Assembly (NCBI GenBank): GCA_023485715.1
Contig: JAMCZG010000015.1
Coordinates: 1 to 10,349 of the forward strand
From: Patescibacteria group bacterium
GTDB taxonomy: Bacteria > Patescibacteriota > Microgenomatia > Levybacterales > UBA12049
DNA length: 10,349 nt
Direction of reading: 5' to 3'
The notes under the pieces are model-generated. The model was not told the origin of the DNA, did not search any database, and saw nothing but the letters and a program-made list of their open reading frames with translations. Positions 4,897 through 10,349 of this stretch are shown here, one piece after another (positions within the stretch are counted from its first letter, which is position 1; the number at the start of each line of letters is the position of its first letter). Both the position numbers and the translations under genes were made by a program.

Positions 4897-6666
4897 ATGA
4901 AAAAACCAGTTTATATATTAGGGATTAACGGAAGTCATATTTCAAGTGCTGCCCTTCTTAGGGATGGAAAAATTATTGCCTGTGCCCAAGAAGAAAGGTT
5001 TAGGAGAATCAAAGGAATCGAATGCTACCCGGAACTTTCGATCGATTATTGTTTAAAAGAGGCAAAAATAGAATCATACGATATAGATGAAGTGTATGTT
5101 GGATTTATACACCCTGTGTTTTCTTTTACGGAAAAAGCGAGCAGCGAAAAATCCATCCGTGTAAATTTTATAAAGGGTCTATCCTCTTTAAACAGATTAA
5201 CAATGTGGGCAATTATTAAATTGAACCTCCGTTTCGGACATGTTTTTAAATTACACAAATATCTTTTTACCCAAATCGGAACAAGAAGACAAAAAAAATT
5301 TCTTTCGCAAAAACTGCGTATTCCCTTGAAAAAAATATTTTCGATGGACCACCATACCGCCCACGCTTTTGCTGCGTATTATGCGCGTCCGGATGTTGAG
5401 GAAAAAAATACTAAAAACCTGGTTATAACAGTCGATGGGGAAGGAGACGGACTTTGTTCTCGGGTTTTTACGGTCGTTTCCGATCGGTGGAAAGAAATCG
5501 GCTCGACCGACGTAAAGCACAGTATCGGATTAACTTATTCCTATATCACTAAATATCTAGGCATGAAACCTAACGAACACGAATATAAGGTAATGGGTCT
5601 TGCCCCTTACAGCCATAAAGACATGGTCGATAAAGTTCTCGATAAATTAAAAAAGGACATCTGGGTTGAAAAACTGTCAATTAAATCAAGGGTTCCTGTG
5701 TTCACATATTTTAACTATCTAGAAAAATATTTTTCGAAGTTAAGGTTCGACATTATTGCCGGAAGCATTCAAAAACTGACAGAAGAAATACTTGTTAAGT
5801 TAATCGATAACGCTATCTCTAAAACAAAAATTCAAAATGTAATATTGGGTGGCGGAGTCTTTATGAATGTAAAGGCCAATATGGAAATCGCAAAGTTACC
5901 GAAATTAAAAAAAATATTTGTTATGCCCTCCTGCGGAGACGAATCAACGGCGATCGGCGCGGCGTTTTATGGCTACAGAAAATATTGTAAGAAAAATGGG
6001 ATTATTTTTAACCCAAAACCCATAGACAACCTCTATCTTGGTCCGAGTTTTTCCGATAGCGAAATTAGTAAAAACATTGAAGCGTTTGCTAAACAAAATA
6101 TAAAAATTAGGAAGATGAAAAATCCCGCAAAAGAAATCGCTTCCATAATTTATAAAGGCGGCATTGTCGCTCGGCTTTCGGGTAGGATGGAGTTTGGTGC
6201 AAGAGCATTGGGCAATCGCTCAATCTTGGCAAACCCAGCCGATCCTAAAGTTATAAGAATCATTAACGATCAAATCAAAGGAAGGGATTTTTGGATGCCT
6301 TTTGCGGCTGTTATCCTTAAAGAGCGTTTACGCGACTATATTGTCAATCCTAAAAAAATAGACTCACCGTTTATGATGATCGCCTTCGAAACCACACCAA
6401 AAGCCCAAAAAGATCTAATCGCCGCTTTGCATCCGTACGACTACACCTGTCGTCCTCAAATACTCTCTAAAGATCAAAACCCTTCTTATCACGAAATAAT
6501 AAAAGAGTTTGAGGCGTTAACCGGAACAGGAGGTCTTTTGAATACGTCTTTTAACCTACATGGAGAGCCGATCGTCTGTTCTCCTAGTGATGCCTTAATA
6601 ACATTTAAAAATTCCGGATTAAAATACCTTGTCTTAGAAAATTACCTCATCGAAAAAAAATTTTAA
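4897..6666 (+). CDS. Carbamoyltransferase of the NodU/CmcH/TobZ family
   Basis: Family enzymes use carbamoyl phosphate and ATP, via a carbamoyl-adenylate, to O-carbamoylate a sugar or small-molecule hydroxyl. The 589-aa length is full size. The N-terminal Kae1/ASKHA-like half shows ILGINGSHISSAAL (7-20), the metal-binding HHTAH (152-156), the phosphate-loop residues VDGEGDG (179-185), VMGLAPY (232-238), LGGGVFMNVKAN (317-328) and CGDESTAIGAA (346-356). The C-terminal half carries GRMEFGARALGNRSILA (429-445), RPQIL and LNTSFNLHGEPIV (548-560). All key blocks are intact, so it should be active. The acceptor is unknown: no glycosyltransferase or antibiotic/nodulation genes lie beside it, only membrane proteins. 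A cell-surface glycan or glycolipid is one possibility. There is no signal peptide, so it is cytoplasmic. Confidence 0.95.
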   Translation: MKKPVYILGINGSHISSAALLRDGKIIACAQEERFRRIKGIECYPELSIDYCLKEAKIESYDIDEVYVGFIHPVFSFTEKASSEKSIRVNFIKGLSSLNRLTMWAIIKLNLRFGHVFKLHKYLFTQIGTRRQKKFLSQKLRIPLKKIFSMDHHTAHAFAAYYARPDVEEKNTKNLVITVDGEGDGLCSRVFTVVSDRWKEIGSTDVKHSIGLTYSYITKYLGMKPNEHEYKVMGLAPYSHKDMVDKVLDKLKKDIWVEKLSIKSRVPVFTYFNYLEKYFSKLRFDIIAGSIQKLTEEILVKLIDNAISKTKIQNVILGGGVFMNVKANMEIAKLPKLKKIFVMPSCGDESTAIGAAFYGYRKYCKKNGIIFNPKPIDNLYLGPSFSDSEISKNIEAFAKQNIKIRKMKNPAKEIASIIYKGGIVARLSGRMEFGARALGNRSILANPADPKVIRIINDQIKGRDFWMPFAAVILKERLRDYIVNPKKIDSPFMMIAFETTPKAQKDLIAALHPYDYTCRPQILSKDQNPSYHEIIKEFEALTGTGGLLNTSFNLHGEPIVCSPSDALITFKNSGLKYLVLENYLIEKKF

Positions 6667-6673
6667 AAGTTTG

Positions 6674-6682
6674 TGTTAAAAT
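6674..6682 (+). promoter_or_regulatory. Possible extended -10 element before the 150-aa membrane protein gene
   Basis: TGT-TAAAAT lies 8 bases after the carbamoyltransferase stop, with no recognisable -35. It would give a leader of about 30 bases carrying AAGGGAGGTGA (6702-6712), a strong Shine-Dalgarno site. Read-through from the carbamoyltransferase is equally possible. Confidence 0.35.
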
Positions 6683-6718
6683 TTAGTAAGTACCACGCCC
6701 GAAGGGAGGTGAAAAATC

Positions 6719-7171
6719 ATGTCTGTTTGGTTAAAGAAGAACCGATGGGATAAAATATTTATCGCCGCAATCTTGTACACCGCAATCGCCATGCTCGCCC
6801 GACAAGCGGAGGCAATTTTAACACTCGACTATTATAAAATGCCTGAATATTTTGGCGTATGGAGTAAGTTAATGATGCCAAACGCTGGCCCGCCCCCGGC
6901 TGGTTTCTTAGGAATATCTATATTGCTTACATTTATCGGCGGATTAGTGCTCGCTATTTTTTATAACTATATAAAAACATTACTTCCGGATAAATTGATA
7001 AAAAGAGCGTTTTCTTATACAGAAATCGTCGCTGTGATTATGCTCGTACTCTCGTATTTTCCGATGTACATGATGTTCCATTTACCGTTTGCGCTTTTAG
7101 TCTACTGGTTTATAACGGGAGTTATTATCGTATTTCTGAGTTCGATCGTTTTTATTAAGTTGCTAAAATAA
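6719..7171 (+). CDS. Four-helix membrane protein of unknown function
   Basis: The 150-aa protein starts at ATG 6719 with a strong Shine-Dalgarno site (GGAGG at 6705-6709) nine bases upstream. Predicted membrane segments lie near 13-34, 62-82, 101-120 and 124-147. A loop at 36-61 contains a proline-rich turn (MPNAGPPPAGF), and the basic N-terminus (LKKNRWDK) suggests an N-in orientation. I do not recognise the family, and there are no catalytic motifs. The gene lies 52 bases after the carbamoyltransferase on the same strand and may be co-transcribed. A link to that enzyme is possible but rests only on position. Confidence 0.8.
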   Translation: MSVWLKKNRWDKIFIAAILYTAIAMLARQAEAILTLDYYKMPEYFGVWSKLMMPNAGPPPAGFLGISILLTFIGGLVLAIFYNYIKTLLPDKLIKRAFSYTEIVAVIMLVLSYFPMYMMFHLPFALLVYWFITGVIIVFLSSIVFIKLLK

Positions 7172-7198
7172 AAATTAAAAATATTAATAATATATGTT

Positions 7199-7227
7199 AG
7201 CATAACAGAAAATATCTGTGCTATAAT
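7199..7227 (+). promoter_or_regulatory. Promoter of the S-component/hydrogenase-like unit with an inverted repeat
   Basis: An extended -10, TGC-TATAAT (7219-7227), ends 9 bases before ATG 7237, so a leaderless or near-leaderless mRNA is expected. Just upstream, ACAGA (7205-7209) and TCTGT (7215-7219) form a perfect inverted repeat around AAATA. Flanking AGC (7199-7201) and GCT (7220-7222) extend the symmetry after a 3-base skip on the left. The repeat fills the spacer and touches the -10, a position expected for a repressor operator. No -35 of quality is present. The operator role is inferred. Confidence 0.55.
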
Positions 7228-7236
7228 TTAATTCTC

Positions 7237-7770
7237 ATGGATAAAAAAGAAGCCCAGACAAAAACTTTTGTGGTTGCAAATAAAACAGCGCTAACTTTGT
7301 TTTTATCGGGAGCTGCGTTTGCAATCCCTGTAGTATTGGATCATCCACAATTATTAACCGGAACTTTTGTTAACGCCCTTCTTTTACTAACAGCATATTT
7401 TTTGCCTTTTAAAACGGCTTATAAAATCGCACTATTACCGAGTCTATCTGTATTATTAAAAGGAGTTATCTTTGGTCCGCTAACCATTTCACTTTATTAT
7501 ATGATTCCTTTTATTTGGCTCGGAAATATCCTGCTTATGTTTGTTTTTAAAAAAATTATTTCGGCAAACCGGAATTATTTTTTCGCATTGCTTCCGGCAG
7601 CGATAATCAAAACCTCTGTTCTTTTAATCCCCGCTTTTATCCTAATCAAAATAAAAATCCTGCCTTTAATATTTTTAAACGCGATGGGAATAGTTCAATT
7701 AATAACGGCTTTATCAGGCGGAGTTTTAGTATTTATTTTGTCGAAAATTTATAATCGGATTAATTCGTAA
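7237..7770 (+). CDS. ECF transporter S-component-like membrane protein
   Basis: The 177-aa protein has about six membrane segments (near 18-33, 40-58, 62-80, 84-105, 114-138, 142-170). This is the size and topology of the substrate-binding S subunits of energy-coupling-factor importers. The stretch LLPSLSVLLKGVIFGPLTIS (67-86), followed by a Tyr-Tyr-Met-Ile-Pro turn and WLGNILLMFVF, resembles S-component helices with conserved Pro, Gly and Asn. No ATPase or EcfT gene is in the window, so a shared module elsewhere would be needed. The substrate is unknown. The next gene, a hydrogenase-like protein, starts one base after this stop, so the pair is almost certainly co-translated and functionally linked. 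A metal, cofactor or ligand tied to Fe-S chemistry is a speculative substrate. Not all six-helix proteins of this size are S components. Confidence 0.65.
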   Translation: MDKKEAQTKTFVVANKTALTLFLSGAAFAIPVVLDHPQLLTGTFVNALLLLTAYFLPFKTAYKIALLPSLSVLLKGVIFGPLTISLYYMIPFIWLGNILLMFVFKKIISANRNYFFALLPAAIIKTSVLLIPAFILIKIKILPLIFLNAMGIVQLITALSGGVLVFILSKIYNRINS

Positions 7771-7771
7771 T

Positions 7772-8608
7772 ATGAATTTGTCTCCCGACGGCCAACAATT
7801 ACTATCTTTTTTACAACAAGGGAATAAATTAACAGCGATGGTCGCCCCTTCCTTTCCAGTTGATTTTAAAAAAAATGGTCTTATCGGTGGTTTAAAAAAA
7901 TTGGGGTTTGACAAAGTGTGTGACCACAGTGTTGCGATCGCAGAAGTTAATAAACTTTACGAAGAATTATTCGAAAAAGAAAAGGGGGGAATTGTGATCG
8001 CGGCAAATTGTCCGACTAGCGTTAATTTAATAAAGACCCGTTTTCCGGATTTGGTTAAATATCTTCCCAATATTCCGGCTCCGATCGGAGTAAACGGAAG
8101 ATTATGTAAAAAATTGTGGCCCGAAAATTTAAATATTTTTATCGGTCCTTGTATCGCCAAGAAAAACGAAGCAAAATCTTTTCCGGAAGTAACGCTTGCC
8201 CTAACATATAAAGAATTAAAAGACATATTTGCCGAAAAAAACATAAATACAGATGATTTTTTAAATAGTGATTTCGCTTTTGACGGACCGGGACAAAAAG
8301 GAGTCGAAATATTTCCAGCGTCTGGTGGAATGAAGGCAACGCTTGATATACAACATTTAGGATGTCGAAAAATAATCGTCGGAGATGAGATAAAAAATTT
8401 AATAGCTATGTTTTCGAAGCTTCAGACGAATCAAGAAACCGGTTGCCTTTTTTATGATATTTTAGCTTGTCCCGGAGGATGTATCGGCGGGCCCGGAGTC
8501 GTATCGGCAGAAGTTATTAACGCCCGTAAACAAAAACTTCTCGATTATACAACGGAAGAGGGGAAAAAACCTCTTTGCTCACAAGTGGATACAAACGGAC
8601 AATCTTAA
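7772..8608 (+). CDS. Stand-alone [FeFe]-hydrogenase H-cluster (large subunit C-terminal) domain protein
   Basis: The 278-aa product corresponds to the catalytic H-cluster domain alone. It begins with the AMVAPSFP-type strand of group C/D proteins and has no N-terminal ferredoxin clusters. The three signature loops are recognisable. L1 is AANCPTS (Cys80), where the TSCCP proton-relay Cys is replaced by Asn79. L2 is GPCIAKKNE (Cys127, Lys130, Glu133). L3 is LACPGGCIGGPG (Cys233, Cys237). The four Cys expected to hold the [4Fe-4S] part are thus kept. The L2 and L3 Met positions near the di-iron site are Gly126 and Leu231. Rapid H2 turnover is therefore unlikely; a sensory, redox or plain Fe-S role is more plausible. 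No hydE, hydF or hydG is nearby. It follows the S-component-like gene after one base with no Shine-Dalgarno site, so translation reinitiation is likely. Its stop overlaps the convergent gene by 4 bases. Confidence 0.85.
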   Translation: MNLSPDGQQLLSFLQQGNKLTAMVAPSFPVDFKKNGLIGGLKKLGFDKVCDHSVAIAEVNKLYEELFEKEKGGIVIAANCPTSVNLIKTRFPDLVKYLPNIPAPIGVNGRLCKKLWPENLNIFIGPCIAKKNEAKSFPEVTLALTYKELKDIFAEKNINTDDFLNSDFAFDGPGQKGVEIFPASGGMKATLDIQHLGCRKIIVGDEIKNLIAMFSKLQTNQETGCLFYDILACPGGCIGGPGVVSAEVINARKQKLLDYTTEEGKKPLCSQVDTNGQS

Positions 8609-9384
8609 TCGTATCTGTAATAAGTATGCCTCAATTTGTGATGAATAAAAATAATAATAAGCCCCAAAGATAAAAGACTGTTGGCACACAAGAAAAATAC
8701 GTTAAACGGAATTCTGTAAATACTTATACCGACAGTAACTAAAAAAACAATTTGGATTATATTTGTTATTAAAGCTACCGGCATCTGATGTTTCCATGTT
8801 TGGGTTCTTATAAAAACAAACAATACCGATAAGCCAAATATTATTCCGTATATTACATATAAATAAAAACGTAAAATATCGGTTTGGGTTAACGGATTAA
8901 ATTTTTCAAAAAAACAAATGAGTAAAAGAAGAACTAATGCACCCGAATGCACAAGCACATGACTAACAGGACCATGATAAAACTCGTTTACCAATAAAAG
9001 CGTATTAAAAGCCGGGTGCTGTTTTAATCCGTTAAGAGTAAATTGTTCTGTAATGACACTAGATGCATAAGCACCGCCACCGAATGAAATGATCAAGCTG
9101 ATAATCAAAAAAAATGCCACTATTATTAATTCGGGTCTTTCGAAGTCGGAAAAACTTCCGCGCATCTTAATGGCAATCAATAGCCAAAATAAAAGTGAAA
9201 GCGCACAAAGAATAAGGATAAGCTGAAGCGATGTGATTTTAAAAATTCTGTCTCTGGTATAAAAAGATAAATGCTTGTCTTTTCTCACCCATTCGTTTGT
9301 CACTTTTACTCTGTAAAATAAATAAATCGGCGAGATAATGATCCAGCCGATTATAAAAATCGTAAGCAGTGCAAAATCGCTCAT
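8605..9384 (-). CDS. Seven-helix membrane protein of unknown function with clustered histidines
   Basis: The 259-aa protein has about seven membrane segments, near 5-24, 53-72, 86-103, 143-159, 171-192, 202-222 and 227-247. Its most distinctive region is residues 101-148. FGGGAYASSVITEQF is followed by HPAFNTLLLVNEFYHG and PVSHVLVHSG, giving His123, His137, His142 and His146 next to the fourth helix. Such spacing suggests a metal or haem site at the membrane face. No family is recognised, and similarity to a known oxidase or desaturase is not evident. It starts at ATG 9384, with no Shine-Dalgarno site and a promoter at 9414-9443. The stop TAA (8607-8605) interlocks with the hydrogenase-like gene's TAA in the sequence TTAA. 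Confidence 0.82.
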   Translation of the reverse strand: MSDFALLTIFIIGWIIISPIYLFYRVKVTNEWVRKDKHLSFYTRDRIFKITSLQLILILCALSLLFWLLIAIKMRGSFSDFERPELIIVAFFLIISLIISFGGGAYASSVITEQFTLNGLKQHPAFNTLLLVNEFYHGPVSHVLVHSGALVLLLLICFFEKFNPLTQTDILRFYLYVIYGIIFGLSVLFVFIRTQTWKHQMPVALITNIIQIVFLVTVGISIYRIPFNVFFLCANSLLSLGLIIIFIHHKLRHTYYRYD

Positions 9385-9413
9385 TTTAAACTCTTAGAAA
9401 GGACTATTCTATC

Positions 9414-9443
9414 ATATTAGACCAGTAATTTGAATTTAGTCAA
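9414..9443 (-). promoter_or_regulatory. Promoter of the 7-TM membrane protein gene
   Basis: On the minus strand TTGACT (9443-9438) and TAATAT (9419-9414) are 18 bases apart, giving a leader of about 22 bases before ATG 9384. An overlapping TATGAT (9416-9411) is an alternative -10. Its -35 lies two bases from the -35 of the divergent DUF4342 promoter, so the two promoters overlap and may compete for RNA polymerase. Confidence 0.5.
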
Positions 9444-9458
9444 GCAAACTGATACTAT
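9430..9458 (+). promoter_or_regulatory. Promoter of the DUF4342 gene
   Basis: TTGAAT (9430-9435), a 17-base spacer and TGA-TACTAT (9450-9458) form an extended -10 promoter. The predicted start near 9465 is about four bases before ATG 9469. The TTG that could serve as an upstream start codon is thus part of the -35 box and would not be in the mRNA. Confidence 0.6.
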
Positions 9459-9468
9459 TATTAACCTA

Positions 9469-9711
9469 ATGACAAATAAAAAGGGTGAATCTTTTAAAGT
9501 TTCCGGAGAAAATCTTTTAAAAGAGGTTAAAAGATTGATTAACGAAGGGAATATAAGAAAAATTACGATCAAGGATAAAAAAGGCAAAACGTTGGTCGAA
9601 TTTCCCTTGACTGTCGGCGTGGTCGGGGCGGTTTTAGCCCCGGTTTTAGCAGCGGTCGGCGCAATCGCTGCGCTTGTTACCGAATGCACAATTTCGGTTG
9701 AAAGAAAATAA
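9469..9711 (+). CDS. DUF4342 family protein
   Basis: The 80-aa protein has a soluble N-terminal half, SFKVSGENLLKEVKRLINEG and NIRKITIKDKKGKTLVEF. It then has a hydrophobic C-terminal helix, PLTVGVVGAVLAPVLAAVGA and IAALVTECTISVE (residues 46-77). The order (amphipathic helix, NIRKITIKDxxGKTLxEFPLTVG strand pair, Ala/Val/Gly-rich hydrophobic segment, TxCTI end) is the DUF4342 signature. The function is unknown; a membrane-associated stress protein is plausible. The frame extends to a TTG at 9430, but I prefer ATG 9469, because 9430-9458 forms a promoter and the family domain begins after that ATG. A leaderless or near-leaderless mRNA is expected. Its stop is one base from the convergent rpoD stop. 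Confidence 0.9.
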   Translation: MTNKKGESFKVSGENLLKEVKRLINEGNIRKITIKDKKGKTLVEFPLTVGVVGAVLAPVLAAVGAIAALVTECTISVERK

Positions 9712-9712
9712 T

Positions 9713-10349
9713 TTATCCCAAATAATCCTTTAATTTATTTCCTCTAGAAGGGTGACGGAGTTTTCTGAGTGCCTTTGCTTCGATCTGACGGATTCTTTCC
9801 CGGGTTACCGCAAAAATACGACCAACCTCTTCTAAGGTTTTTGGCCGTCCGTCTTTAAGACCAAATCTTTCTTCTAATACTCTTCGTTCTCTGTCAGACA
9901 ATGTCCCCAAAACCTGATCCACCTGCTCTTTTAATAATTCGCGCGACGCTGTGTCAAAAAGGGTCGGCGCTGTCGCATCATGAATAAAATCACCGAGTCT
10001 GGAATCTTCTTCGTCTCCAACTGGCGATTCGAGACTCGCTGGCTCCTGTGAAATTTTAATTATTTCGAGTGCCTTGTCGGGTTCAATTCCTAAAGCCTTT
10101 GCTACTTCTTCGTGGGTCGGCTCGCGGCCTAATTCCTGCATCAACTTTCGGGAAGTCCTTAAAAACCGGTTAATATTTTCGACCATATGAACCGGGATTC
10201 TAATAGTTCTTGCCTGGTCGGCGATCGCCCGCGTTATAGATTGTCTAATCCACCAGGTCGCGTAAGTCGAAAATTTGTAACCCCTTCTCCAATCATATTT
10301 TTCGACTGCCCGGATTAACCCCTGGTTTCCCTCCTGGATTAAATCGAGC
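9713..10349 (-). CDS. rpoD: Primary sigma factor RpoD (sigma-70), C-terminal part, cut by the window edge
   Basis: The last 211 residues are present; the N-terminus lies beyond the right edge. The frame is open to base 10348, so the internal Met at 10186 is not the start. Region 2 is seen from LDLIQEGNQGLIRAVEKYDW through the -10-reading helix YKFSTYATWWIRQSITRAIA, then RTIRIPVHMV. Region 3 contains LGREPTHEEVAKALGI. Region 4 contains LSDRERRVLEERFGL, the -35-reading helix-turn-helix TLEEVGRIFAVTRERIRQIE and the group-1 ending LRKLRHPSRGNKLKDYLG. Aromatic and WIRQ residues are those of housekeeping sigma factors, matching the TATAAT boxes seen throughout the window. It is convergent with DUF4342, with one base between stop codons. 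Confidence 0.97.
   Translation of the reverse strand, partial: LDLIQEGNQGLIRAVEKYDWRRGYKFSTYATWWIRQSITRAIADQARTIRIPVHMVENINRFLRTSRKLMQELGREPTHEEVAKALGIEPDKALEIIKISQEPASLESPVGDEEDSRLGDFIHDATAPTLFDTASRELLKEQVDQVLGTLSDRERRVLEERFGLKDGRPKTLEEVGRIFAVTRERIRQIEAKALRKLRHPSRGNKLKDYLG

Noticed and set aside
7172..7198. AT-rich stretch with ATATTAATAATATAT as a palindromic terminator or origin-like site
   Set aside because: The symmetry breaks in the centre, and such patterns are expected by chance in AT-only sequence.
7772..8608. A classical H2-evolving hydrogenase
   Set aside because: It lacks ferredoxin domains, the proton-relay Cys and the L2/L3 Met residues, so I called only the H-cluster-like domain.

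Overview
This AT-rich window is densely packed with genes. It looks like a chromosomal segment from a Patescibacteria/CPR bacterium, most likely of the Microgenomates type; that placement is inferred from gene style and content, as there is no rRNA to test it. Supporting points are very short or overlapping gene junctions, many small membrane proteins of unknown function, a proline/threonine-rich wall linker and small 'DUF' proteins (DUF3096, DUF4342, DUF6496) common in such genomes. TGA is used as a true stop, so the recoded TGA=Gly code of Gracilibacteria/Absconditabacteria does not apply. There are no mobile elements, CRISPR arrays, tRNAs or rRNAs.

Layout, left to right. Bases 1-27 may be the tail of a plus-strand gene. 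On the minus strand come a membrane-anchored lytic transglycosylase-like protein (51-599) and an msrB-msrA methionine sulfoxide repair operon (1574 to 659). Three small plus-strand genes with strong Shine-Dalgarno sites follow: DUF6496, DUF3096 (too short for routine ORF calling) and a GlsB/YeaQ-type protein. On the minus strand are a degenerate Nudix-like gene and a 362-aa polytopic membrane protein. The plus strand then runs through an RsiV-like DUF3298 protein, a NodU/CmcH-family carbamoyltransferase, a 150-aa membrane protein, and a two-gene unit pairing an ECF S-component-like membrane protein with a stand-alone [FeFe]-hydrogenase H-cluster domain. The right end holds a 7-TM membrane protein with clustered histidines (minus), DUF4342 (plus), and the C-terminal 211 codons of the primary sigma factor RpoD (minus, cut by the window edge).

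Themes. The envelope and stress response recur: oxidative repair (MsrA/B), murein cleavage, RsiV-like and GlsB-like proteins. The best candidate for something undescribed is the hydrogenase-like protein. It keeps all four Cys ligands of the H-cluster but lacks the proton-relay Cys, any ferredoxin domain and visible maturases, and its start codon lies one base after the stop of an S-component-like membrane protein. At the regulatory level the window shows two initiation styles. Several genes have a TATAAT-like -10 box only 7-10 bases before ATG (predicted leaderless mRNAs), while others have near-perfect Shine-Dalgarno sequences. CGATCG is also strongly over-represented.
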